This document shows positions 26,815 through 36,117 of a stretch of 64,000 nucleotides of DNA, piece by piece. The notes under the pieces are model-generated. The model saw only the letters and a program-made list of their open reading frames with translations. It made no database searches and was not told where the DNA came from. Made by a program: the position numbers and the translations under genes. How positions within the stretch are numbered: position 1 is the stretch's first letter; each line of letters begins with the position of its first letter. Origin of the DNA: Spongiibacter pelagi. Its GTDB lineage: Bacteria; Pseudomonadota; Gammaproteobacteria; Pseudomonadales; Spongiibacteraceae. Where the stretch lies: contig NZ_JACXLD010000001.1 of the NCBI RefSeq assembly GCF_014705705.1, positions 124,001-188,000 on the forward strand. Direction: 5' to 3'.

Positions 26815-27354
26815 GTGGAACAGTTTCGCGGCACCACTATTCTCTCTGTGCGTCGCCAAAATAAAGTTGTGGTCGGCGGTGACGGTCAAGTCACCCTCGG
26901 TAATACCGTCATGAAGGGCAATGCCCGCAAAGTTCGACGCCTCTATAAAGATCAGGTACTGGCCGGATTTGCCGGCGGCACCGCCGATGCCTTTACCTTG
27001 TTTGAATTGTTTGAAGCCCAGCTAGAAAAACATCAAGGCAAATTAGTGCGCGCTGCTGTCGAGCTGGCAAAAGCCTGGCGTAGTGAACGCTCACTACGAC
27101 AACTAGAGGCACTGCTAATCGTTGCCGACAAAGAAACTACCCTAGTCATTAGCGGCAATGGCGATGTGATTGAACCCGAAGACAATATGATCGCTATCGG
27201 CTCCGGCGGCTCCTTCGCCACCGCCGCCGCCCGCGCTCTGATGGATAACACCGAACTCAGCGCCTACGACATTGTGGAAAAGGCGCTGGATATCGCCGGC
27301 GATATTTGTATTTACACCAACCACAATCGCGTAATGCAAGAACTGGAATTTTAA
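26815..27354 (+). CDS. hslV: HslV peptidase subunit of the HslUV protease
   Basis: A 179-residue proteasome-beta-like peptidase. GTTILSVRR places the catalytic threonine at residue 7 after a short MEQFRG propeptide that must be removed. GGDGQVT and the IGSGG region are typical. It forms the double hexamer capped by HslU. The start is GTG 26815 with AAGGAG 7 bases upstream. hslU begins 10 bases after its stop. Confidence 0.96.
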   Translation: MEQFRGTTILSVRRQNKVVVGGDGQVTLGNTVMKGNARKVRRLYKDQVLAGFAGGTADAFTLFELFEAQLEKHQGKLVRAAVELAKAWRSERSLRQLEALLIVADKETTLVISGNGDVIEPEDNMIAIGSGGSFATAAARALMDNTELSAYDIVEKALDIAGDICIYTNHNRVMQELEF

Positions 27355-27364
27355 CGGATAGCCC

Positions 27365-28684
27365 ATGTCACAAATGACACCGCGTGAAATTGTTCACGAA
27401 CTCGACAAGCACATTATTGGCCAGCAAGACGCCAAGCGCGCCGTCGCCATTGCCCTGCGCAATCGCTGGCGCCGCATGCAGCTCGACGAAAGCCTGCGCA
27501 ACGAAATTACGCCCAAGAATATCTTGATGATTGGCCCCACCGGCGTGGGTAAAACTGAAATTGCCCGCCGCCTCGCCAAACTGGCCAACGCGCCATTTAT
27601 CAAAGTAGAAGCCACCAAATTCACCGAGGTCGGTTATGTTGGCCGCGATGTGGAATCCATTGTGCGCGATCTCGCCGATGTAGCGATGAAACTCTACCGT
27701 GAACAAGCCATGGAGCAAGTGGCCCACCGCGCTCAAGATGCCGCCGAAGACCGGGTTCTAGACGCCCTATTGCCACCCGCTCGCGGCGAAGCCGGTGAAG
27801 AAGATCGCCATAGCAGCACCCGCCAAATCTTTCGCAAAAAGCTACGCGAAGGTGAGCTGGACGATAAAGAAATCGAGATTGAAGTCAGCGCCACTCCTGT
27901 TGGCGTAGAGATCATGACCCCACCCGGCATGGAAGAAATGGCCAGCCAGCTACAAGGCATGTTTTCCAAAATGGGCGGTGATCGCAGCAAGACCAAACGC
28001 TTAACCGTAAAAGCGGCTTTCAAGCAGATTCAAGACGAAGAAGCAGCCAAACTGGTTAATGAAGAAGAATTGAAAGCCAAAGCGCTGCAAGCTGCCGAGC
28101 AAAACGGCATTGTCTTTATCGACGAAATCGACAAAGTTGCCAAACGGCAAGACACTGGCGGCGCCGATGTTTCCCGCGAAGGTGTTCAACGCGATCTGCT
28201 CCCATTGATCGAAGGCTGCACGGTAAGCACCAAACACGGCATGATCAAAACTGACCATATTTTGTTTATTGCCTCCGGCGCCTTTCATCTGAGCAAACCC
28301 TCAGACCTGATTCCTGAATTACAGGGCCGCCTGCCGATTCGAGTAGAACTAAACGCACTGAGTCCCGAGGACTTCCAGCGTATACTCACCGAACCAAAAG
28401 CCTCACTTACCGAGCAATACCACGCCCTGCTCGGCACGGAAGGCATGGAAATTGAATTCACCGACGACGGCATAGCCCGCATTGCGGAAACCGCATGGGA
28501 AGTGAACGAACGAACAGAAAATATTGGCGCCCGCCGCCTGCACACGGTAATGGAACGCTTGCTGGAAAGTATTTCCTTCGAGGCGGGTGATCGTCACGAC
28601 AAGCTGATGATTGATGCCGGCTATGTTGAGCAACAACTGGGTGAGCTGGCCAAGGATGAGGATTTGAGTCGCTTCATTTTATAA
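27365..28684 (+). CDS. hslU: HslU ATPase subunit of the HslUV protease
   Basis: A 439-residue AAA+ unfoldase, standard length. Walker [10 protein letters not shown] at 57-65, the GYVGRD pore motif, an inserted I-domain (about 110-235), Walker B IVFIDEID, and the C-terminal end DEDLSRFIL that docks into HslV are all present. It works with HslV in heat-shock proteolysis. The pair is translated from one message. Confidence 0.97.
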   Translation: MSQMTPREIVHELDKHIIGQQDAKRAVAIALRNRWRRMQLDESLRNEITPKNILMIGPTGVGKTEIARRLAKLANAPFIKVEATKFTEVGYVGRDVESIVRDLADVAMKLYREQAMEQVAHRAQDAAEDRVLDALLPPARGEAGEEDRHSSTRQIFRKKLREGELDDKEIEIEVSATPVGVEIMTPPGMEEMASQLQGMFSKMGGDRSKTKRLTVKAAFKQIQDEEAAKLVNEEELKAKALQAAEQNGIVFIDEIDKVAKRQDTGGADVSREGVQRDLLPLIEGCTVSTKHGMIKTDHILFIASGAFHLSKPSDLIPELQGRLPIRVELNALSPEDFQRILTEPKASLTEQYHALLGTEGMEIEFTDDGIARIAETAWEVNERTENIGARRLHTVMERLLESISFEAGDRHDKLMIDAGYVEQQLGELAKDEDLSRFIL

Positions 28685-28728
28685 TCAAAGATTCCTTGTG
28701 TTTGGATAATTTGAAATTGGATAAACCC

Positions 28729-29115
28729 ATGCAACAAGCCGCACCCAGCCAAATCAAGCTCCACAAAAAATCCCGTGAGCTTGAACTCATTTACAGCTCC
28801 GGCGAAGCTTATCGCCTGAGCTGTGAATTTTTACGGGTGCACTCGCCCTCAGCGGAAGTTCGCGGCCACGGCAAAGGCCAAGAAGTTCTGCAAACCGGCA
28901 AGATCAATGTCGAAATCACCGACATCATCCCCACCGGTAATTACGCGCTACAGCTTGTCTTTAGCGATGGCCACAACAGCGGCATTTACAGCTGGAGCTA
29001 TCTTAAAGAACTTGGCGAGAATCAAGAACGCCTCTGGCAGTCTTATCTCGCCGAACTCGACCAAGCCGGCGCAAGCCGCGACCCAAATGAAAGCGTGGTG
29101 AAATTCTTCGAATAA
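28729..29115 (+). CDS. DUF971 protein
   Basis: A 128-residue protein of the DUF971 / gamma-butyrobetaine hydroxylase N-terminal-like family. It shows IKLHKKSRELELIYSSGEAYRLS at the start, SPSAEV, and FSDGHNSGIYSW in the middle. Related short proteins are linked to iron-sulfur carrier or cluster assembly, but no function is proven for this group. Position directly after hslU is conserved in pseudomonads. ATG 28729 is preferred over a TTG 33 bases earlier. Confidence 0.85.
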   Translation: MQQAAPSQIKLHKKSRELELIYSSGEAYRLSCEFLRVHSPSAEVRGHGKGQEVLQTGKINVEITDIIPTGNYALQLVFSDGHNSGIYSWSYLKELGENQERLWQSYLAELDQAGASRDPNESVVKFFE

Positions 29116-29253
29116 ATAATCAGCGTGATGTTTATTAGCCAGCCGAACAAAGACTTGCAACACCACCCAAAGCCACTTATGGTTTAATTCACAAAACGGA
29201 ACACATGCTAAGGACTGGCATCATCACCCCCAAACCACGACCAAGGATGGATC

Positions 29254-29490
29254 ATGAAAAAACTACTACTTACCCTACCCTTCGCTGCCCTGCTCACCGC
29301 CTGCGGCCCCGCTTCAGTTGAAGACCTGATGGAAGACCCTGAAAAACTCGGAAAAATTTTAGAAGACTGCAGCATGAAAATGGCGCAGGGCAAAGATACA
29401 AACACCGAAGAATGCCAAAACGCCTATGAAGCTCAAAAACGTATGGCAGGAAATATGATGGAAGGCATGATGAAGCAAATGGGGCTTTAA
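29254..29490 (+). CDS. EexN-like small lipoprotein
   Basis: A 78-residue lipoprotein. The signal MKKLLLTLPFAALLTAC ends in a clear lipobox with the lipidated cysteine at 17. The mature part (SVEDLMEDPEKLGKILEDC, then EECQNAYEAQKRM) matches the small EexN family with its paired cysteines. EexN of conjugative plasmids mediates entry exclusion, but chromosomal members without a conjugation system have no known role, and none is adjacent here. Methionine-rich tail (NMMEGMMKQMGL). Confidence 0.7.
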   Translation: MKKLLLTLPFAALLTACGPASVEDLMEDPEKLGKILEDCSMKMAQGKDTNTEECQNAYEAQKRMAGNMMEGMMKQMGL

Positions 29491-29509
29491 GCCTTATTGC
29501 TTCATTTAA

Positions 29510-29529
29510 GGGCGCACAGGATTGCGCCC
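29510..29529. terminator. Terminator after the EexN-like gene
   Basis: GGGCGCA (29510-29516), loop of 6, TGCGCCC (29523-29529), followed by TCTATTTATTT. It lies between convergent genes and could serve both. Confidence 0.75.
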
Positions 29530-29549
29530 TCTATTTATTTCCCTATTCT

Positions 29550-29810
29550 CTACGCCGACTCTCGCAGCGTAAAGATTTCGGTTTTCAGATTTAGCTCACC
29601 GTCTTCTTCCAGCACGCCAATTTTCTTACCTACGGCATTTTCAACCACGACGAGCGGCGTCTGAAATAAGGGCCGACGAATAAACTTCAGCTTCCAGCCA
29701 AAGTTCTCAATCCGGGTAAGTGCAATTCGCTGAAGATCGGTCAGGAATTCGGTGGGTCTTTCAGGAATGGGTGGATGCCCCATTCGTTTTTCCAGCCGTG
29801 GTGTTGTCAT
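29550..29810 (-). CDS. Conserved hypothetical protein
   Basis: An 86-residue basic-to-acidic soluble protein of unknown function. It begins with a Pro/Arg-rich segment (MGHPPIPERPTEF), continues with a helix (LQRIALTRIENFGWKLKFIRRPL) and ends with strand-like VVVENAVGKKIGVLEEDG. The pattern recalls short gammaproteobacterial proteins that lie beside phoH-like genes, but I cannot name a family. It is downstream of phoH in the same direction, 102 bases away. Confidence 0.6.
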   Translation of the reverse strand: MTTPRLEKRMGHPPIPERPTEFLTDLQRIALTRIENFGWKLKFIRRPLFQTPLVVVENAVGKKIGVLEEDGELNLKTEIFTLRESA

Positions 29811-29912
29811 GCCGTAACTCCGGGGGCAGGGATGGGCGATTGTCTTAATCTACCCATTTGCCCTGCAATCGAAAACTTCGGAATACACCTACGGCATCAC
29901 ATTTTTATCCCG

Positions 29913-31304
29913 TTAGAGATTTTCTTCAGCAAAGGCAGCTAGACGTGAACGCTCGATACCGTTGACGTGCATAATCCCTGCATGTGGAAAATATTTTGAT
30001 TTTTCAACAAGATATGTCAGACCAGAGGTCAGCGGATTGATGTATTTATTATCAATCTGCGCCAAATTGCCTAGCACCACAATTTTAGAGTTAGAACCCA
30101 CTCGCGTAATGATCGATTTCAATTGGAACTGGGTAAGCCCCTGCGCCTCATCAATCACGATATACGCATTGTTAAACGAACGGCCACGCATAAAGTTCAG
30201 CGATTTAAACTGAATATTGGCCTTGTCTTTCACGTACTCAATACTGCCGAAGGGCGACTCATCGGTGCCGTGTAACACTTCAAGGTTGTCGTCAAACGCC
30301 GCCAGCCAAGGCGCCATTTTTTCTTCCTCGGTGCCCGGCAAGAAACCGATATCCTCGGCAATCGGTGGCGTTGAACGCGCCACAATCAGCTTATCGAAGC
30401 GGCGCTGCTCCAATATGGCATGCAGACCATAAGCCAGTGCAATCAATGTCTTACCGGAACCCGCCGGGCCGGTCAGTACACTTAGATCAATTTCCGGCCG
30501 GGAAATCAGAAAGAAAGCCATCGCCTGTTCCATATTGCGCGGCTGCAATCCCCACATACTTTGATGCATTAATAGTTCAGGCGGTAAATCGAGCAATTCG
30601 ATTTTTTCTTCATCTAAGCTGCGCACCATGCCAACAAAGCCGCTATCGTCTTGAATAAACTGATTAATATGCGCTTTAGGTAAACAGCTTCTGTTGATCA
30701 CATGAATGGTCTGGCTGCCCTCACGAAGGGTTTCCACAGTATCAACCTTGTCCCAAAAGCTACCGCTGATGTGGTCGTAACCTTTGGCCATATATTGAAT
30801 ATCATCCAGCACCCGGTCGCGTCGGTAGTCTTCGACATTTTCCAGACCAGAGCCCTTGGCCTTGAGCCGCATATTGATGTCTTTAGTCACCAGGCAAACA
30901 TAGTTTTCGGGACGATGTGATTGCAGATGCAGGGCAACATTAATGATGCGATTGTCATTAGCTTGCTGAGTGCTGCCATCTAAATACGGAGCGGCATTGT
31001 CATGGGTGATGATTTGGTCGGGGAAGATTGCCAGCAAGCCCGGCTTGGCATCTTCGCGGGTCGTCGGAATTTCTACCCCGTCTTGGATTTGTTTCGGCGT
31101 CGCATTGGCCAGCAATTTGTCGATGGCATTAATAGCAATACGTGCTTCTCGGCTAACGTCTTTATCCCTTCGGTCCTTTATATGGTCTAACTCTTCCAAC
31201 ACGGTCATCGGGATTACTACCCGGTGCTCGTGAAAGGCGTTGATCGCCATTGGGTCGTGAAGCAAAACGTTGGTATCCAGCACAAAGGTTTTTTCCATAG
31301 ACAA
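29913..31304 (-). CDS. PhoH family ATPase with N-terminal PIN domain
   Basis: A 463-residue two-domain protein. The PIN domain (about 1-140) begins with FVLDTNVLLHDP, in which the first Asp is a nuclease metal ligand. The PhoH ATPase domain has Walker A LTGPAGSGKTL at 277-287 and Walker B IVIDEAQ. This PIN-PhoH (PhoH2/YlaK) arrangement is known as an RNA helicase/ribonuclease in actinobacteria. It is monocistronic or followed by the 86-residue hypothetical. Confidence 0.9.
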   Translation of the reverse strand: MSMEKTFVLDTNVLLHDPMAINAFHEHRVVIPMTVLEELDHIKDRRDKDVSREARIAINAIDKLLANATPKQIQDGVEIPTTREDAKPGLLAIFPDQIITHDNAAPYLDGSTQQANDNRIINVALHLQSHRPENYVCLVTKDINMRLKAKGSGLENVEDYRRDRVLDDIQYMAKGYDHISGSFWDKVDTVETLREGSQTIHVINRSCLPKAHINQFIQDDSGFVGMVRSLDEEKIELLDLPPELLMHQSMWGLQPRNMEQAMAFFLISRPEIDLSVLTGPAGSGKTLIALAYGLHAILEQRRFDKLIVARSTPPIAEDIGFLPGTEEEKMAPWLAAFDDNLEVLHGTDESPFGSIEYVKDKANIQFKSLNFMRGRSFNNAYIVIDEAQGLTQFQLKSIITRVGSNSKIVVLGNLAQIDNKYINPLTSGLTYLVEKSKYFPHAGIMHVNGIERSRLAAFAEENL

Positions 31305-31748
31305 GGCTTCTCATTTTCAAGGTGGATATGGGTAAGCCGCCAACGAGCAAAAACCCGATTGGCGCATGGAGGTGGATCTAAAGCGTGGGGAAATCTTGGC
31401 GCGTATTAAGCGTTTGGCATTCGAGCTAGCGGAGCCGCCATGGATAATGGAAAGGGAGACACGTGAGGTCATCCGTAGCCCGTCAAGGTGAGGGCTTGTT
31501 AGAAGTTGCAGCAAGACCGCTTTGAGCGATAACGCCAACTGACCGCTCCGAAAAGTACATCGTGCCTTGATTATTGGAAGACTCTGCCAAGACTGTCAAC
31601 CAGAAATCCGCCTATATGCAAATGTAATATAGACGGGCAAGACGTCACTGCTTTTTTCCGCTAATCTATGCGCCTTTAATTTTTTATGCGTCGCGCCGCA
31701 ATACACTCGCTGGCCGGCACGCCCCCGGAATCCCAAGGTTTACCCATC
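31305..31748. other. Gene-free region between phoH and rnb
   Basis: This 444-base divergent gap should hold the promoters of phoH (minus) and the exoribonuclease gene (plus). I found no tRNA, repeat shared with the rest of the window, or convincing ORF with a ribosome-binding site. A 73-codon open frame on the minus strand (31317-31538) has a Ser/Arg-rich composition typical of chance frames. TAATAT near 31625 could be a -10 for rnb. Small RNA content cannot be excluded. Confidence 0.4.
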
Positions 31749-33653
31749 ATGCTCGACCCCAATGCACTGCAGCAGCTCCGCCAGCTGAAGACCGAAATTA
31801 TTGAAAGCAAAGACGTTGGAATTGGCGAAGTGCGCGGTAGTCAGCGCCGCTTCGGCTTTGTGCACTTGGAGGATGGGCGCGAAATCTTTATTGCTCCCGA
31901 CCAAATGGATCGCGTGTTCCCCGGCGATAAAGTCCGCGTTAATGTCGTGACCGACGACAATGGTAAATTCAAAGGCGAACTGGAAAAGCTAATCGACAGC
32001 CCGTTGAGCCGCTTCACTGGCCGCTATCTCGTACGCGGCCAAGGTCACTTTGTAGAGCCCGATCTACCGCGCTTTAACAAGCTGCTGTTTATTCCACCTT
32101 CGCAGCGCAAAAACATCAAAGCCGGCGATTTGCTGCACTGCCAAGTCACCCGCCACCCTTGGCAAGACGGCAAATCACAGGTCAAAGTTATCAGCGGCCT
32201 CGGCGCGCAAGACGATACCGGCGTTGAAGGCCGTTACATTCAGCGCAAATTTGAACTGCCTTGGCAGTGGCCAAAAGATTGGAACGCCGACAAAGACAAT
32301 TATGCCGAGCAACGCACTGATCTACGCGAACTGCCGTTTGTCACCATTGATTCTGCAGAAACGCGCGATATTGATGACGCCCTATGGGCGCAGGCCACGG
32401 AGAATGGCTGGACGTTAAAAGTCGCGGTCGCCGATCCCGGCGCCTATATTCAGCCCGGCAGCCCCTTGGACAAGGCCGCTCGAGAGCGCGCCAATACCGT
32501 TTATCTGCCCGGCTTTGTACAGGCCATGTTGCCAGACCAACTCAGCCAGGAAAAATGCTCACTGCTCCCCGAGGCTGATCGCCCCGCAATGGTTTGCACC
32601 ATGCAAATCAGCACTGATGGCGCCATTGACACGATTGAGTTTGAACAGGCACTGATTCGCTCGCACGCCAAACTGACCTATACCGAAGTCAACACCCACC
32701 TACAGGGCGAGGCCCAACTGGCATGGGATAGCCTTGAACCGCTTAAAGCCGTTTGGCAGGCACTGCGCGCTCAGCGTCAAAACAACAGCCTGATTATGCC
32801 GGAGCAGCCAGACTTCCGTTATGAGCTGGACGACAGCAAACGCATTGCCAGCATCCAGCGAGTTGAACGCAACGACGCCCACCGCCTGGTTGAAGAATGC
32901 ATGTTGGCCGCCAACCGCAGTGCCGCCAAGTGGCTGAAAGACCAGAATGCCCCGGCGGTATACAACAGCCATGCAGGGCTGCGCGAAGACCGTCTTGGCA
33001 GCGTAAACAAACTGATTGCCGAACAACTTCCAGAACTGGGTGAAATCAAGCCCGAGCAACTCGCCGATTATGTAAAACTGATTCGCGCGACGGAGGCCAG
33101 TGAATCCGCCCTGCCCCTGCAGAGTATTTTTGCCCGCATGCTGCAACCCGGCACCCTGAGTCTGGAGCCCCTGCCCCATTTTGGTTTGGGCCTTGAGGCT
33201 TACACCACCTTTACTTCACCGATTCGCCGCTACAGCGACCTGCTGGTACAGCGCGCGATTCGCGCTAAGTTGATGAGCGAAGCCGCCAAGCTGCCCAATG
33301 CCGAGCAAATTGAAAAACTGCAAGAACATATTCGCCACACCCGTCAGGCCAGTCGCCAAATGGAACAGTGGCTGCAATATCAATATCTGGCTAAACAAGA
33401 TGCCGAGCAGGTATACCAAGGACGCATCGCCCACCTCAACGGCGGCGGCTTTACGGTAGAACTGAACGACACCGGCATTAACGGCTTTGTGGAAGCGCGC
33501 GGTATTCCTGAAAAACTCAGCTTCGATGCCGACAGCCTGCGCCTGAGCAACGACAACAAAAACTTCCAGCTTGAACAAACCGTAAACGTCAAAGTGGCCG
33601 AACTCGACCCCTTTGCCGGCAAGCTATTGTTTACGCTTGTGGAAGAAGCCTAA
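31749..33653 (+). CDS. rnb: Exoribonuclease II (RNB family)
   Basis: A 634-residue 3'-5' exoribonuclease, close to the 644 of E. coli RNase II. A cold-shock-like RNA-binding start (GEVRGSQRRFGFVHLEDGREIF) is followed by the RNB catalytic block DSAETRDIDDALW near 200-212 with its metal-binding aspartates, the TSPIRRYSDLLVQRAI block, and a C-terminal S1 domain. The lack of the N-terminal HTH and the short tail separate it from RNase R. ATG 31749 has AAGG 9 bases upstream; an ATG 63 bases earlier is possible but lacks this. It is convergent with asnS. Confidence 0.88.
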   Translation: MLDPNALQQLRQLKTEIIESKDVGIGEVRGSQRRFGFVHLEDGREIFIAPDQMDRVFPGDKVRVNVVTDDNGKFKGELEKLIDSPLSRFTGRYLVRGQGHFVEPDLPRFNKLLFIPPSQRKNIKAGDLLHCQVTRHPWQDGKSQVKVISGLGAQDDTGVEGRYIQRKFELPWQWPKDWNADKDNYAEQRTDLRELPFVTIDSAETRDIDDALWAQATENGWTLKVAVADPGAYIQPGSPLDKAARERANTVYLPGFVQAMLPDQLSQEKCSLLPEADRPAMVCTMQISTDGAIDTIEFEQALIRSHAKLTYTEVNTHLQGEAQLAWDSLEPLKAVWQALRAQRQNNSLIMPEQPDFRYELDDSKRIASIQRVERNDAHRLVEECMLAANRSAAKWLKDQNAPAVYNSHAGLREDRLGSVNKLIAEQLPELGEIKPEQLADYVKLIRATEASESALPLQSIFARMLQPGTLSLEPLPHFGLGLEAYTTFTSPIRRYSDLLVQRAIRAKLMSEAAKLPNAEQIEKLQEHIRHTRQASRQMEQWLQYQYLAKQDAEQVYQGRIAHLNGGGFTVELNDTGINGFVEARGIPEKLSFDADSLRLSNDNKNFQLEQTVNVKVAELDPFAGKLLFTLVEEA

Positions 33654-33668
33654 AAACGTAAGCGAGTC

Positions 33669-33812
33669 AAAAAGCGTAGATTTTACGTCGCGAGCGAATA
33701 CAGATGGGCTGCCGCCGGAACACAGGACACGGAGTTTATATGCTAATAAATGAGTAGTCCGCGTACCGCCGGCAGCCCTTATGTAGAGCGCAGCAGTAAA
33801 ATACCGCTTTTT
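33669..33812. repeat. Long imperfect inverted repeat between rnb and asnS
   Basis: AAAAAGCG (33669-33676) pairs with CGCTTTTT (33805-33812), ATTTTAC (33680-33686) with GTAAAAT (33796-33802), and within it GGGCTGCCG (33706-33714) with CGGCAGCCC (33770-33778). The outer stem ends in T runs on both strands and so could be the shared terminator of the convergent rnb and asnS genes. Confidence 0.7.
33706..33778 (+). repeat. Palindromic dispersed element, copy C
   Basis: A 73-base palindrome with arms beginning GGGCTGCCGCCGG and ending CCGCCGGCAGCCC around the core GGAGTTTATA then TGCTAATAAATGAGTA (33731-33756). The core is the same as in the copies at 17620 and 17711. It sits in the loop of the rnb/asnS terminator-like stem. 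Confidence 0.7.
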
Positions 33813-35217
33813 AGAAGTCGGCGTGACGAGGCGTTCTGGGAAACGGAATAGCATCCCGAATATTCTCCATCCCCGTAATGTAATTCAGCAGCCGTTCAAA
33901 CCCCAAACCAAAGCCCGCGTGTGGCACGGTGCCGTAACGGCGCAAATCCCGATACCAATCTAAGCCCTCTAGCCCTTGCTCGGCCATACGCCGGTCAAGC
34001 ACATCTAAGCGCTCCTCGCGCTGGCTACCGCCGATGATTTCACCAATGCCCGGCGCTAATACATCCATTGCGGCGACGGTTTTACCATCGTCATTCAGGC
34101 GCATGTAAAAGGCTTTTATATCTTTGGGATAGTTCATTACCACCAGCGGGCCGCCCACGTATTCCTCACAGAGATAACGCTCGTGCTCGGACTGTAAATC
34201 CAGTCCCCAACTCACCGGGAACTCAAATTTCTTCGGCGCTTTCTCCAAAATTTGGATCGCCTCGCTGTAATCCATGCGCACAAAATCCCTCGCCACCACG
34301 GCCTCTAGCCGTTGCAATACCGTTTGATCAACAAACTGATTAAAGAAGGCCAGATCTTCTGAACACTCATCCAAAACAGTTTTGAGCAAATAGCGCAGAA
34401 AATCTTCCGCTAGGGCGGCATCATCGTTGAGATCGGCAAAGGCGATTTCCGGCTCGACCATCCAGAATTCGGCCAGATGGCGACTGGTGTTTGAGTTTTC
34501 TGCCCGAAATGTCGGGCCAAAGGTATACACCTTAGACATCGCCAGGCAGTACGCCTCCGCATTGAGCTGCCCTGACACGGTGAGAAAGCTTTCTTTGCCA
34601 AAGAAATCCTGCGCGTAATCAATCGCGCCCTGCTCAGTCTTCGGCAGGTTCATCATATCTAGGGTACTGACTCGAAACATTTCCCCAGCGCCTTCGCAGT
34701 CACTTGCGGTAATGAGTGGTGTATTAATCCATTGAAAACCCCGCTCATAAAAGTAGCGATGCACGGCATTGGCCAACACGGTACGCACACGGGTGATTGC
34801 GCCAAAGGTGTTGGTGCGCGGCCGCAAATGGGCCACGGTGCGCAGGTATTCAAAACTGTGGCGCTTTTTGGCGATGGGGTAAGCGTCGGGATCATCTACC
34901 CAGCCGCAAACCTGCACCTCGCTGGCCTGAATTTCTACACTTTGGCCCTTACCCTGCGAAGCCACCACTTCACCGCGAACAATGACCGAACAGCCGGTGG
35001 TTAGTCGCAGCACTTCACTCTCGTAATTGGCAATCTCACCGGGCACCACCGCTTGAATCGCCGCATGACAACTACCGTCGTGAATCGCCAAAAAGGAAAA
35101 ACCACCCTTGGAATCCCGGCGGCTGCGCAACCACCCCCGCACTTCTGTTTGAGCGCCTATTTCAACTTCCCCAACCAGCAGGCTTTTGACTGACATGGCG
35201 CGCTGTTCTGTATTCAT
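33811..35217 (-). CDS. asnS: Asparaginyl-tRNA synthetase
   Basis: A 468-residue class IIb synthetase. The N-terminal OB fold ([24 protein letters not shown]) binds the anticodon; [12 protein letters not shown] and [23 protein letters not shown] form motif 2, and [10 protein letters not shown] motif 3. The [14 protein letters not shown] block and TVSGQLNAE separate it from AspRS. The presence of AsnRS suggests direct asparaginylation in this organism. It starts 153 bases from the divergent glycerophosphodiesterase. Confidence 0.95.
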   Translation of the reverse strand: MNTEQRAMSVKSLLVGEVEIGAQTEVRGWLRSRRDSKGGFSFLAIHDGSCHAAIQAVVPGEIANYESEVLRLTTGCSVIVRGEVVASQGKGQSVEIQASEVQVCGWVDDPDAYPIAKKRHSFEYLRTVAHLRPRTNTFGAITRVRTVLANAVHRYFYERGFQWINTPLITASDCEGAGEMFRVSTLDMMNLPKTEQGAIDYAQDFFGKESFLTVSGQLNAEAYCLAMSKVYTFGPTFRAENSNTSRHLAEFWMVEPEIAFADLNDDAALAEDFLRYLLKTVLDECSEDLAFFNQFVDQTVLQRLEAVVARDFVRMDYSEAIQILEKAPKKFEFPVSWGLDLQSEHERYLCEEYVGGPLVVMNYPKDIKAFYMRLNDDGKTVAAMDVLAPGIGEIIGGSQREERLDVLDRRMAEQGLEGLDWYRDLRRYGTVPHAGFGLGFERLLNYITGMENIRDAIPFPRTPRHADF

Positions 35218-35370
35218 CTTGTTCTCCTAGCAATGGCAAAAGTGTACCTGCCTCGCCGCCTAGCTCACAGAGGGCCGTACCGCTTTTTGCATCAGCTATT
35301 TTGTTTTCCCTACTTTCGTACTTATGCCGCTCGTGCTACATATTCAGTGTTTACTCAAGGAAAGGCGGAT

Positions 35371-36117
35371 ATGCGCGCTGAAAATTTTGTCGCCCACCGG
35401 GGCTATCGACAACACTATCCCGAAAATACCTTAATTGCGTTTCGGGCGGCGATACTCGCCGGCGCCAAAAATATTGAGCTGGATGTTCAATTAGATAAAG
35501 ACGGTATACCGTGGGCTTTTCACGATGCCACACTAGATCGCCTCTGCAATCGGCCCGGTGCTATTTGGAATTATCACAGCGCAGAATTGGCGGAATTTTC
35601 CGCCCATGAGCCGGGCCGCTTTGACCAACAATTTTTGGGCAACCCGCTCTGCCCGCTCACCCACATTGTTGATCTGTTGCGTGAATTTCCCGACGTTAAT
35701 GCCTTTGTCGAATTAAAAGAAGAAAGCCTGACCCAGTTTGGCGCCGAAAAAATGTGGCAGGCTGTCAGCACGGTCATTGCACCTGTACATCACCAATGTA
35801 TTCTTATTAGCTTCGAGCTCGACTCACTTTGCCTAGCTAGACAATATGGCTGGCAGCGTTGCGGTGCCGTGTTTGACTACTGGCCCGATTGGCAACTCGC
35901 CGCGCTTGCAGAAATCAACCCGGAAGTGATTTTTGTGGATCGCAATATTGTGCCTGCCGATATTGACTTGCGCAGCCTGCCCTGGCCGATTTTAGTATAT
36001 GAAGTCGGCACTGCTATAGAAGCCACGGATTGGTTCAATCGAGGTGCAGTCGCAGTCGAGACCTTTTTAATTGGCGAACTGCTAAAGGATTTTCAGCTTG
36101 TCTCCAGCCCTGATTGA
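35371..36117 (+). CDS. Glycerophosphodiester phosphodiesterase
   Basis: A 248-residue GDPD TIM barrel. AHRGYRQHYPENT at 8-20 holds the catalytic His-Arg and the metal-binding Glu; IELDVQLDKDG and AFHDATLDRLC supply the remaining metal ligands and second histidine. No signal peptide, so it is the cytoplasmic (UgpQ-like) type that releases G3P from glycerophosphodiesters. ATG 35371 follows AAGGAAAGG. Its end overlaps the next gene, a G3P dehydrogenase, by 20 bases, which places both steps in one operon. Confidence 0.88.
   Translation: MRAENFVAHRGYRQHYPENTLIAFRAAILAGAKNIELDVQLDKDGIPWAFHDATLDRLCNRPGAIWNYHSAELAEFSAHEPGRFDQQFLGNPLCPLTHIVDLLREFPDVNAFVELKEESLTQFGAEKMWQAVSTVIAPVHHQCILISFELDSLCLARQYGWQRCGAVFDYWPDWQLAALAEINPEVIFVDRNIVPADIDLRSLPWPILVYEVGTAIEATDWFNRGAVAVETFLIGELLKDFQLVSSPD

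Noticed and set aside
31317-31538. 73-codon minus-strand frame in the phoH-rnb gap
   Set aside because: Serine- and arginine-rich composition, no ribosome-binding site and no domain.
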